Of a stretch of DNA of 5,210 bases, positions 1 to 5,064 are shown in pieces. The DNA comes from an uncultured Bacteroidales bacterium. GTDB taxonomy: Bacteria > Bacteroidota > Bacteroidia > Bacteroidales > Muribaculaceae. The stretch's first letter is position 1. Each line of letters begins with the position of its first letter. The DNA lies in the NCBI GenBank assembly GCA_900554715.1, contig USIN01000144.1, positions 1 through 5,210 of the forward strand, read 5' to 3'. The position numbers and the translations under genes were made by a program. The notes under the pieces were generated by a model. It had not been told where the DNA came from. It searched no databases and worked only from the letters and a program-made list of their open reading frames with translations.

Positions 1-362
1 TGATGCTCAATGACGAACTGCTCACCGTGACACGTGCTGATTTTACAAATAAAGAGGCAATGAAAGACGCTTTTGAAGGCTATAACACGATAGTCCTGAC
101 ATACAGCGACGATCTTGCCGACCACGATACAGACGACCTGACGCTTAAAACATTTGCAGATACATTCACTGCCGCCCGCGAAGCCGGCGCCTCGCGCGTT
201 ATCGTTGTCGGCAGTCCCCAGTCTCAGGCTTTCTTCGTCTCGCTGATGCGCCGCACCGACGATGTCGACTGGGTCTTTATCTCGACCGAAGGCGATTTTC
301 CCGACCGTGCGGCCGACGAGGTCATCGAGCCTTCGTTCCACCGCGAAGTCTACACTGAATGA
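1..362 (+). CDS. NAD(P)-binding Rossmann-fold (NmrA/SDR-like) protein, 5'-truncated by window edge
   Basis: The reading frame is open to the left edge, so the ATG at base 3 is probably internal and the true start lies upstream. What remains (about 119 residues) resembles the later part of short NmrA-like or NADH-flavin-reductase-like Rossmann proteins: a strand ending in an acidic residue (LTVTRADFTN), a helix, the strand GYNTIVLTY, a helix (TFTAAREAGA), the strand SRVIVVGS, then DVDWVFIST, which matches the usual position of the 'ldWtivRP' strand in this family. The missing first 50-60 residues would carry the glycine-rich GxxGxxG nucleotide-binding loop. The segment between FISTEGDF and the C-terminal EVIEPSFHREVYTE is short for the family, so the substrate-side loop seems reduced. 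Substrate and pathway cannot be told. The fold is likely; the exact subfamily is a guess from pattern memory. Confidence 0.75.
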   Translation, partial: MLNDELLTVTRADFTNKEAMKDAFEGYNTIVLTYSDDLADHDTDDLTLKTFADTFTAAREAGASRVIVVGSPQSQAFFVSLMRRTDDVDWVFISTEGDFPDRAADEVIEPSFHREVYTE

Positions 363-373
363 TTCTATCATGA

Positions 374-435
374 ATTGCAGAAGTCCATATCAACAAAATG
401 ATGCAACTTGTGGTTAAGATATGGACTTCTGCAAT
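374..435. repeat. 18-bp perfect inverted repeat with 26-nt loop (hairpin element)
   Basis: The left arm ATTGCAGAAGTCCATATC (374-391) is the exact reverse complement of the right arm at 418-435. The loop is 26 nt and can add a few weak pairs (ACAA at 393-396 with TTGT at 408-411). It begins 11 nt after the stop codon of the Rossmann-fold gene and lies between convergent genes. No T-tract follows on either strand, so it is not a standard intrinsic terminator. It could protect the mRNA 3' end, act as a bidirectional transcription brake, or be a small REP- or MITE-like element. Confidence 0.85.
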
Positions 436-472
436 AAAAAATATAAAATCGACAAATTTTTTCCATAAAAAG

Positions 473-503
473 TTTGCCGATTCAAAATAAAGCTATAACT
501 TTG
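473..503 (+). promoter_or_regulatory. Bacteroidota housekeeping promoter (TTTG-N19-TAnnTTTG)
   Basis: TTTG at 473-476 is followed by exactly 19 nt and then TAACTTTG at 496-503. This is a full match to the known Bacteroidota primary-sigma consensus. Transcription would start at about 508-510. No open reading frame follows on this strand before the terminator at 540-570, so the promoter appears to serve a small RNA. Confidence 0.75.
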
Positions 504-507
504 CATC

Positions 508-570
508 AGTTTTTCATGGTATAGATTTAAGGTTAATTAGATTGGTTGTCGGGAGACAATCAATTTTTTA
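508..570 (+). ncRNA. Candidate small RNA (promoter-to-terminator unit, about 60 nt)
   Basis: A full-consensus promoter ends at 503 and an intrinsic terminator ends near 570, leaving a predicted transcript of about 60 nt. The only ATG (516) is followed at once by a stop (Met-Val-stop), so it is not a usual coding unit. The 5' half is A/U-rich and largely unpaired on inspection; the 3' half is a stem-loop with a U-tract. The stretch GTATAGATTTAAGGTTAA reminds me of a recurring Bacteroidales intergenic element, but this is memory and unverified. Start and end positions are estimates. The RNA points towards the 3' end of the convergent lipoprotein gene. Confidence 0.5.
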
Positions 571-571
571 T
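540..571 (+). terminator. Intrinsic terminator of the candidate small RNA
   Basis: The stem ATTGGTTGTC (541-550) pairs with GACAATCAAT (555-564), with one G-U pair and the four-base loop GGGA. A six-base T run (564-569) follows on the plus strand. On the minus strand the same hairpin is not followed by a T run, so it works in one direction only and does not obviously end the minus-strand operon. Confidence 0.8.
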
Positions 572-588
572 TTCCGCTTCCCGCAAAG

Positions 589-1089
589 TCATTGCCTATA
601 GAGCGTTACCTTTGTATCGTCAAAGTCTATGACAAGCCTGTCGCTGTCAAGGCTGATTATGGGGAGGTCGTCCCAAATACCAATTTCATTTTTCAGATCT
701 GTTTCCAATTGATGTTCAAGCATGAATACTTGTACTCCCATCGAATAGGCCAGTGCGGTAAGGCCTGAATCGTAAGAGACACTGACCGAGCTTTCGTCGA
801 TAAACATCGTGATTTCCTCTTCATCTGCCATCCAGTCACCTTCCATAGTCACGGTCATTATGTCGCCCACTCCGGGCATAGACATATCCATCTTGAATTT
901 CATCAGGTCTTTCGCGCGGTTGAAATCGAAGGTGAGTTTCATTTTCATAGTATCACCGTCGTCATCCGTTGTTGTAGCCGAACCAATCCATCGGCCTTCA
1001 AGAATCTTCTCCTGCTCGCTCGGCCCGCAGGCAACGCAAGCGATACAAAGCATAACGATTGTCAGTAGTTTGAGTGCTGTTGTTTTCAT
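589..1089 (-). CDS. Putative lipoprotein of unknown function (lipocalin-like beta pattern)
   Basis: This 166-residue protein starts with a charged tip (MKT), a hydrophobic stretch (about 6-20) and VAC-G at residues 19-22, which fits a signal peptidase II site with the lipidated cysteine at 21. The -3 position is Cys, not the usual Leu, so the lipobox is imperfect; C18 is a less likely alternative. The mature part reads as alternating short strands: EGRWIGS, MKLTFDF, MTVTMEGDW, EEITMFID, DRLVIDFDDTKVTLYRQ. The opening GxW and the closing LYRQ recall small lipocalin-like lipoproteins of Bacteroidales, but this is a structural impression only. It is the last gene of a three-gene minus-strand operon; its ATG lies 2 nt after the preceding stop, with AGGAT in the tail of that gene as a possible ribosome binding site. 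It is probably anchored in the envelope next to the beta-rich C-terminal domain of its upstream neighbour. Confidence 0.8.
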   Translation of the reverse strand: MKTTALKLLTIVMLCIACVACGPSEQEKILEGRWIGSATTTDDDGDTMKMKLTFDFNRAKDLMKFKMDMSMPGVGDIMTVTMEGDWMADEEEITMFIDESSVSVSYDSGLTALAYSMGVQVFMLEHQLETDLKNEIGIWDDLPIISLDSDRLVIDFDDTKVTLYRQ

Positions 1090-1091
1090 GA

Positions 1092-2174
1092 TTAATATCC
1101 TGATAATTCTACGTTAAATGTGCGTCCGCTATTGAAATTTTCGTATGTACCGGTGAAGGATACGAGTCCTGAATGACCTTGCATTACGTCAAGTTCAAAC
1201 AGGCCGCATTGATTATTATTATCATCAAGTTCGGCAATTCTGGCCATCCCGTTTTTGAGTATTCCGCGAAGGTATATGCGCCTGTCTTTACCTTGCGATT
1301 TATAATAGTAATAGCCGGCAATCTGGTCTCCGCTATAAATACTTAGTTCCATTTTGACGGGATAAGATCCGACCTTGCCTTCAAAACTGCTTTTAACATC
1401 AGGTTCACCCTCAAGAAAATATAACGGTATCTCGTCGCTATCGCTATCACTGAAGTCGTTATACGCGGTTCCATCTTCCATAATTTCTTCCACGGCCTCA
1501 TTGTCATAAGACTCGTCAATTACTGCATAATCATCTGAATCGAGAGATTTAGCCATATTTGCAATAAGCATAAGAGGACCGGCGATGATGAATGCGACTG
1601 ACGCGACAGTGATGACGATGTCAACGACGCCGAACTTGATGGTGCGGGGCGTATGCTCGAATTTTGATGGCATACACCATAAGGCAATCAGAGCTAATGA
1701 CCCCAAGACCGGTATGAGCACCAGCAGGTTAAGCCAGGGACTGTAACCGGCATCGCGCAAGCGTCCGGCGCTCAGTTTAAAGAACGACACGATGGTGTAT
1801 AGCGAAAAGACAATGAGAAGAATAGCGCCTATGATGACTCCGACGTTTTCGATCGTGGCGGCGAGGAGCATCGCCAGACCGCAGAGGCCGAGGGTCACGA
1901 TATAGTAAGCTAATATCGACAGCCAGAAGGCTTTGCGCGATGTCTGATACTCAGATATCCATTTTATAAACGGCTCGATAAAGCGGGCATTGAAAAAACC
2001 GGTGCATTCATCTTTGCCGCCTGCATCCACGATGGTGAGTTTAGGACGCGGAATTGCCTCGGATGTCTGTTGTGACGACTCGATTTTCTCTTCAATCCAT
2101 TCACCGCAGTAACGGCATTTCTTGGCATCTGCGGCAATCTCCTCGCCACAGATAGGGCATTGTTTTGTTTTCAT
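1092..2174 (-). CDS. Zinc-ribbon, DUF805-like membrane protein with C-terminal beta-rich domain
   Basis: This 360-residue protein has three parts. Residues 6-23 form a zinc ribbon with two CxxC knuckles (C6, C9, C20, C23; CPICG and CRYCGEW). Residues 58-206 are a membrane domain with about four helices (near 83-106, 111-132, 147-167, 184-206); FFNARFIEPF and RLRDAGYSPW (138-147) followed by LLVLIPVLG are typical of the DUF805 family. After an acidic linker (about 211-250), residues 262-360 carry a repeated-strand domain (YPVKMELSIYSG, IAGYYYYKSQG, IYLRGIL, VSFTGTYENFNSG) that resembles domains in Bacteroidales envelope proteins of unknown function. With an even number of helices, ribbon and C-terminal domain would lie on the same side of the membrane, unless one helix is not membrane-spanning. 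The ATG directly follows the TAA of the upstream gene (no gap), with AGGAAAAG as a possible ribosome binding site. No function is known to me. Confidence 0.82.
   Translation of the reverse strand: MKTKQCPICGEEIAADAKKCRYCGEWIEEKIESSQQTSEAIPRPKLTIVDAGGKDECTGFFNARFIEPFIKWISEYQTSRKAFWLSILAYYIVTLGLCGLAMLLAATIENVGVIIGAILLIVFSLYTIVSFFKLSAGRLRDAGYSPWLNLLVLIPVLGSLALIALWCMPSKFEHTPRTIKFGVVDIVITVASVAFIIAGPLMLIANMAKSLDSDDYAVIDESYDNEAVEEIMEDGTAYNDFSDSDSDEIPLYFLEGEPDVKSSFEGKVGSYPVKMELSIYSGDQIAGYYYYKSQGKDRRIYLRGILKNGMARIAELDDNNNQCGLFELDVMQGHSGLVSFTGTYENFNSGRTFNVELSGY
2097..2174 (-). repeat. Duplicated zinc-ribbon coding module, copy 1
   Basis: The first 26 codons here match the first 26 codons of the neighbouring gene (2796-2873) at 62 of 78 bases by hand alignment, with no gaps. 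Similarity falls away right after the CGEW motif. The two genes share the ribbon only; their membrane domains differ. Confidence 0.8.
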
Positions 2175-2873
2175 TTATTCTTTTCCTAAAAATTCTATCA
2201 ATTTGAATAAGTAAGCATTCGTGAGGAATAAGTAAGCCATAATCTCTCCTTTACTGAGTCGGGGTCTGCCGTCAAAATAAAACTCAAAAGCAATTATCGA
2301 GATAAGCATGACTATAATCCATATACCTGTCATTCGGGTTTTTCCTGTCGTTATCAGCATAATAGAAATAATCAGCGTCATGATAAGCCATATAATCATA
2401 AAAATGGCCGCCACATCTTCAATACCTAATGCTGAAAAACCGAAAGCCAATGCGGTGATTATTATCTCGGCAATCATTGTGCCGGCCGACGGATATTTTT
2501 GACCGACTCTGCCGAGTTTTATCATTAATAGGCTCATAAGACCGCAGAAACCGACAATGAAACAGATATTATTGGCAAAATCAATTGAAAATTCATTGTC
2601 ACCGACTATTTCACTCCACAGGCTTGGGTTAACCATGGAAAATAAATTAACTAAGGAATATATGATAGCACAAATGAAAAAGATAATGGCAAGTGTCGGT
2701 GATATTTTTACTTCATTATGAGCGGCCTGTACTGCCACAGTATCACTATTTGGTTTGTTTACCGTAATTTTGGCTTGGGCGGCTTCTTTGTCAAGCCATT
2801 CACCGCAATGACGGCACTTTTTAGCCGAAGCCATAATCTCCTCGCCACAGTAAGGGCATTTTTTTGTTTCCAT
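2175..2873 (-). CDS. Zinc-ribbon multi-pass membrane protein
   Basis: I choose the ATG at 2873, giving 232 residues. A longer frame opens at 2954, but the added 27 residues precede the zinc ribbon, have no family-like features and would span the putative promoter; the ATG at 2873 gives METKKCPYCG, matching the MKTKQCPICG start of the next gene. The zinc ribbon uses C6, C9, C20 and C23. A polar linker runs to about 57, then five or six hydrophobic helices follow (near 59-80, 101-119, 131-150, 152-175, 181-200 and perhaps 210-226). No DUF805 motif and no catalytic motif is visible. It is first in the three-gene minus-strand operon and ends in TAA right against the next ATG. The gene looks more A/T-rich than the kinase gene beside it, partly because of the many Ile and Phe codons. 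Role unknown; sensing or scaffolding at the inner membrane is a guess. Confidence 0.8.
   Translation of the reverse strand: METKKCPYCGEEIMASAKKCRHCGEWLDKEAAQAKITVNKPNSDTVAVQAAHNEVKISPTLAIIFFICAIIYSLVNLFSMVNPSLWSEIVGDNEFSIDFANNICFIVGFCGLMSLLMIKLGRVGQKYPSAGTMIAEIIITALAFGFSALGIEDVAAIFMIIWLIMTLIISIMLITTGKTRMTGIWIIVMLISIIAFEFYFDGRPRLSKGEIMAYLFLTNAYLFKLIEFLGKE
2796..2873 (-). repeat. Duplicated zinc-ribbon coding module, copy 2
   Basis: This is the partner of the segment at 2097-2174. The shared protein pattern is M(E/K)TK(K/Q)CP(Y/I)CGEEI, then AKKCR(H/Y)CGEW. The match begins at the initiation codon chosen here, which supports the start at 2873. Confidence 0.8.
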
Positions 2874-2906
2874 ATAAGAACCTGGTATTAGTGTTAATAT
2901 TTGTTG

Positions 2907-2914
2907 CGAAGATA
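2907..2914 (-). promoter_or_regulatory. Putative -7 element of the minus-strand operon
   Basis: Read on the minus strand this is TATCTTCG, matching TAnnTTTG at five of the six fixed positions. Transcription would start near 2900, about 27 nt before the chosen ATG at 2873 and downstream of the alternative ATG at 2954. No TTTG is found at the usual -33 distance. The surrounding TTTCTTATCTTCGC is nearly the same as the plus-strand promoter core at 2988-3000. Confidence 0.45.
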
Positions 2915-2949
2915 AGAAACCGAAATCAAGCTGCGATGAATCAAATCGT

Positions 2950-2979
2950 TTCATATTGAGTCATAACGGGTCGCTTTTA
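2950..2979 (+). promoter_or_regulatory. 10-bp-phased direct repeat upstream of the kinase gene (candidate operator)
   Basis: TTCATATTGA (2950-2959) and GTCATAACGG (2960-2969) repeat TCATA with a period of exactly 10 bp; a weaker third unit begins with GTC at 2970. The 16-mer at 2951-2966 recurs upstream of the helix-turn-helix gene at 4257-4272 with one difference. The second unit starts 32 bp before the -7 element (31 bp in the other promoter), which places the array at the activator position and over the missing -33 element. It also lies about 36 bp from the divergent minus-strand -7 element and could act on both. Confidence 0.55.
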
Positions 2980-2991
2980 TGCAATTTTTCT

Positions 2992-2999
2992 TATCTTTG
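2992..2999 (+). promoter_or_regulatory. -7 element of the kinase gene
   Basis: TATCTTTG is a full match to TAnnTTTG. There is no TTTG at the proper -33 spacing. Only four bases (CCGC) separate the element from the ATG at 3004, so the transcript would start at or within a few bases of the start codon. This argues for a leaderless or near-leaderless mRNA and against the longer open frame from 2956. Confidence 0.6.
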
Positions 3000-3003
3000 C
3001 CGC

Positions 3004-4245
3004 ATGGAATCAGAATCGGGATTTTTCACCACTCCGGATACTCAGATGACCGATGAAGGCTTCAGCGGCGTCGAGCTGCTCAACAGCTCTGTAGATGGTT
3101 TCTGCCGTGTCTTTATGGCGCGGCATCATGGCCGTAAGGTCATATTGAAGGGTATCAAGCCCGAGTATGTCACTGACCCGCTGGCACAGACTCAATTACA
3201 GAAGGAATATGCTCTCGGCTTTTCTGTCGACAGCGATTATGTCTGCCGTACTCTCGGCCGCCACACGCTCTCAGACGGCTGTCCGGCAATCGAGATGGAA
3301 TACTGCGCCGGGGTGACTCTTCGTGAACTCTTCGATTCTGATGTAATGATAGAGTCAGACAAGGTCGTGGCTGTTGCCGAAAGTCTTGTCAAAGGACTTG
3401 CCGCCATACATTCCAAAGGTATCATTCACCGCGACATCAAGCCGACAAACATAATCGTCAATTCCGACACCGGCACGGCAAAAATCATCGATTTCGGTTG
3501 TGCTCACTCCGACGACTACATCGCTCTGCAGGGACCGGCAGGAACCGCCGCCTATACACCGCCCGAAAAGCAGACAGCCGGATGTATCTCTCAGGTGTCA
3601 GATGACTATTATGCCCTCGGGATGGTTATGGCCGAGATGTCACAGCATGTCGAACCTAAGATGGCCGGCCGTTTCGCCGCATTCGGTCGCCGGCTCATAT
3701 CCCGCAGACCTGACGACCGCGGTGCTATTGTTTGTTTTGAAAAGCTGACGGCCCGGAGGCGTGGCCGCGTGGCTCTCGCAATTGTCCTCGGACTGCTAGC
3801 TGTGTCCTTGCTGTCATATTTCACTCTGCGGCCCCGTGAGTTGCCGCCGGCTGCGGTCGATTTGTCCGACTCGGTCAAGACGGCTGTCGTTGAAGAGAAT
3901 CTCGCACAAACAGCCATTGGAGCCGGTCCTCTGATTGCAAAAGTAGAGAGAGGCGACGCTTCACCGGCCGAAAAAGCCGATTATTATGCCATCAAATGTG
4001 CCGACTCGCTTTATTTCAACACTATGGTGAGCGCTCTTGCCGGCAAAAGTTTTGATTTGGAGCAGTGTGAGGCGATGGCGCGTGAATCAAGCCGCAATCA
4101 CGCCGCGGAGTTCGACTCGGTCTTTGCCTCGAGAGCCGGTTATCTTCCCGACGACAGGCACAGACAGCTGTTTTATGAAAGGCTGAAAGAAACGCTCAAG
4201 CTCTATCACAGCCGTCGTTCACAGGCAAACGGCAAACCATTTTAA
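3004..4245 (+). CDS. Transmembrane Hanks-type Ser/Thr protein kinase
   Basis: I start at 3004 (413 residues). The frame is open from 2956, but that start lies upstream of the promoter core, and MESESGFF...DTQ looks like the N-terminus of related Bacteroidales kinases (from memory). Kinase motifs are complete: ATP-anchoring K49 in VILKG, helix-C E68, catalytic loop HRDIKPTN (142-149, D144 and N149), Mg-binding DFG (163-165), GTAAYTPPE (180-188) in place of APE, D200/D201 and R235 or R239. The glycine-rich loop is degenerate (NSSVDGFC, one Gly), and the lobe after PPE is short. RRRGR then one hydrophobic helix (about 256-275) implies a cytoplasmic kinase with a periplasmic tail of about 138 mostly helical residues of unknown fold. 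This is probably an active Ser/Thr kinase that senses or binds something outside the inner membrane. The next gene, a helix-turn-helix protein with a related promoter, is a plausible partner or substrate. No terminator follows it. Confidence 0.9.
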   Translation: MESESGFFTTPDTQMTDEGFSGVELLNSSVDGFCRVFMARHHGRKVILKGIKPEYVTDPLAQTQLQKEYALGFSVDSDYVCRTLGRHTLSDGCPAIEMEYCAGVTLRELFDSDVMIESDKVVAVAESLVKGLAAIHSKGIIHRDIKPTNIIVNSDTGTAKIIDFGCAHSDDYIALQGPAGTAAYTPPEKQTAGCISQVSDDYYALGMVMAEMSQHVEPKMAGRFAAFGRRLISRRPDDRGAIVCFEKLTARRRGRVALAIVLGLLAVSLLSYFTLRPRELPPAAVDLSDSVKTAVVEENLAQTAIGAGPLIAKVERGDASPAEKADYYAIKCADSLYFNTMVSALAGKSFDLEQCEAMARESSRNHAAEFDSVFASRAGYLPDDRHRQLFYERLKETLKLYHSRRSQANGKPF

Positions 4246-4295
4246 GTCGTATGGGGTCATATTGGGTCATAATGCGGCATGTTGGTGAAAGTTGG
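4246..4295 (+). promoter_or_regulatory. 10-bp-phased direct repeat array upstream of the helix-turn-helix gene
   Basis: Starting with the first base after the kinase stop codon, units related to GTCATATTGG begin at 4246, 4256, 4266 and 4276, with a weak fifth at 4286. The two central units are strongest: GGGTCATA occurs at 4254 and again at 4264. The spacing is one DNA helical turn, so a bound protein would contact one face. The central 16-mer (4257-4272) is shared with the kinase promoter. The array runs up to the -7 element at 4297. It is a candidate binding site for a cooperative activator or repressor; which protein binds is unknown. Confidence 0.6.
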
Positions 4296-4296
4296 T

Positions 4297-4304
4297 TAAA
4301 TTTG
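4297..4304 (+). promoter_or_regulatory. -7 element of the helix-turn-helix gene
   Basis: TAAATTTG is a full match to TAnnTTTG. It has no TTTG at the -33 position; the phased repeat array occupies that place. Transcription would start near 4310, leaving an untranslated leader of about 42 nt before the ATG at 4352. Confidence 0.5.
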
Positions 4305-4351
4305 TGCCATTTTTGAAACCTTCGTGATTTGATTATTCGCAATTTCTACAA

Positions 4352-4948
4352 ATGGCTAAATACGAAACATATTATATAGAGTGTCTTAAGCATGACATAG
4401 AGAAGCGTTTCGGACGCACTTACAAGTCTCCGTCAGACTTCAAACTGCTCGAACTCCAGATTGCCGAAATCTCGGGCGACCGTCTCAGTGAGTCGACACT
4501 GCGCCGCATCTGGGGCTATTCAAAATCCAACGGCTCGATGAGACTGACGACCCTAACGATTCTCGCCCGCACCCTGGGTCATATCGACTGGGACGCCTAT
4601 GTCGTCGACCTCATGCGCCACAACCGCATCGAGAGCGGTTTCATCACGGCCAATTATCTCAATGTCGCCGACTTTCATTACGGCGATATCGTCAATTTCA
4701 CCTGGAATCCCGACAGAGAGGCCACCTTGAAATATCTCGGCGAATATCGCTTCGAGGTTCTTGACCAACGCAATTCAAAGCTTATGGCCGGCGATGTCTT
4801 CAAACTGATGTTCCTTCGTGAGGGCGCGCCGGTCTACTGCACAGACCTGCGCCGCGAGAGCTTGTCTCCGACAAATTATGTCGCCGGCGAATCAAACGGC
4901 ATATCAAATCTCAGATATTTCCCTTGCGGAGATTGTGACAATCAGTGA
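4352..4948 (+). CDS. Helix-turn-helix-like protein with C-terminal beta-rich domain, kinase-linked
   Basis: This 198-residue protein has no signal peptide or membrane helix and should be cytoplasmic. Residues 10-86 are helical and carry LSESTLRRIWGY (45-56) followed by LTTLTILARTLGHIDWDAY. The pattern SxxTLxRxWGY, then TLxxLAxxLG, is common in Bacteroidales proteins that look like winged or XRE-like helix-turn-helix regulators, so DNA binding is likely but unproven. Residues 103-165 look like a compact beta domain (GDIVNFTWNPDREATLKYLG, FEVLDQRNSKLMAGDVF, APVYCTDL), perhaps a sensing or dimerising part. The gene lies 106 bp after the kinase stop on the same strand, with its own promoter and possible read-through from the kinase, and is closed by a terminator 15 nt after its stop. 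The shared repeat at both promoters makes it a candidate autoregulator and a candidate kinase target. No close named family comes to mind. Confidence 0.8.
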   Translation: MAKYETYYIECLKHDIEKRFGRTYKSPSDFKLLELQIAEISGDRLSESTLRRIWGYSKSNGSMRLTTLTILARTLGHIDWDAYVVDLMRHNRIESGFITANYLNVADFHYGDIVNFTWNPDREATLKYLGEYRFEVLDQRNSKLMAGDVFKLMFLREGAPVYCTDLRRESLSPTNYVAGESNGISNLRYFPCGDCDNQ

Positions 4949-4956
4949 ATAGTCTC

Positions 4957-4990
4957 TAAAAAAGCCTAATTTTCAGGCTCTTTTTATTTT
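4957..4990 (+). terminator. Intrinsic terminator after the helix-turn-helix gene
   Basis: AGCCT (4963-4967) pairs with AGGCT (4975-4979) across the seven-base loop AATTTTC. An A run precedes the stem and CTTTTTATTTT follows it, so the stem can extend by A-T pairs past a C bulge, and the structure could work on both strands. It begins just after the stop at 4948 and separates the kinase-regulator pair from the sigma factor gene. Confidence 0.8.
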
Positions 4991-5064
4991 TATAGTGTTA
5001 TAATGTTGAGTAAGTCGTTTCAACGCGATGCTATATATTATTCATCTATATCTATAAAAATAAT

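Noticed and set aside
607..614. TACCTTTG on the plus strand, matching the -7 consensus
   Set aside because: It lies inside the minus-strand lipoprotein gene, has no -33 TTTG at the right distance, and no plus-strand gene follows.
809..1117. Plus-strand open frame of 102 codons opposite the lipoprotein gene
   Set aside because: It is antisense to a gene with a clear lipoprotein signal; its Ser/Ile-rich composition is what opposite-strand shadows look like, and no promoter is seen.
2874..2954. N-terminal extension of the first zinc-ribbon gene up to ATG 2954
   Set aside because: It spans the likely promoter, shows no domain signal, and the shared ribbon module begins exactly at ATG 2873.
2956..3003. 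N-terminal extension of the kinase frame from ATG 2956
   Set aside because: It overlaps the phased repeat and the full-match -7 element, so its start codon would lie upstream of transcription; the 16 extra residues have no kinase-family character.
3609..3917. Minus-strand open frame of 102 codons within the kinase gene
   Set aside because: It is antisense to conserved kinase and membrane-helix coding sequence and has an Arg/Ser-rich shadow composition.
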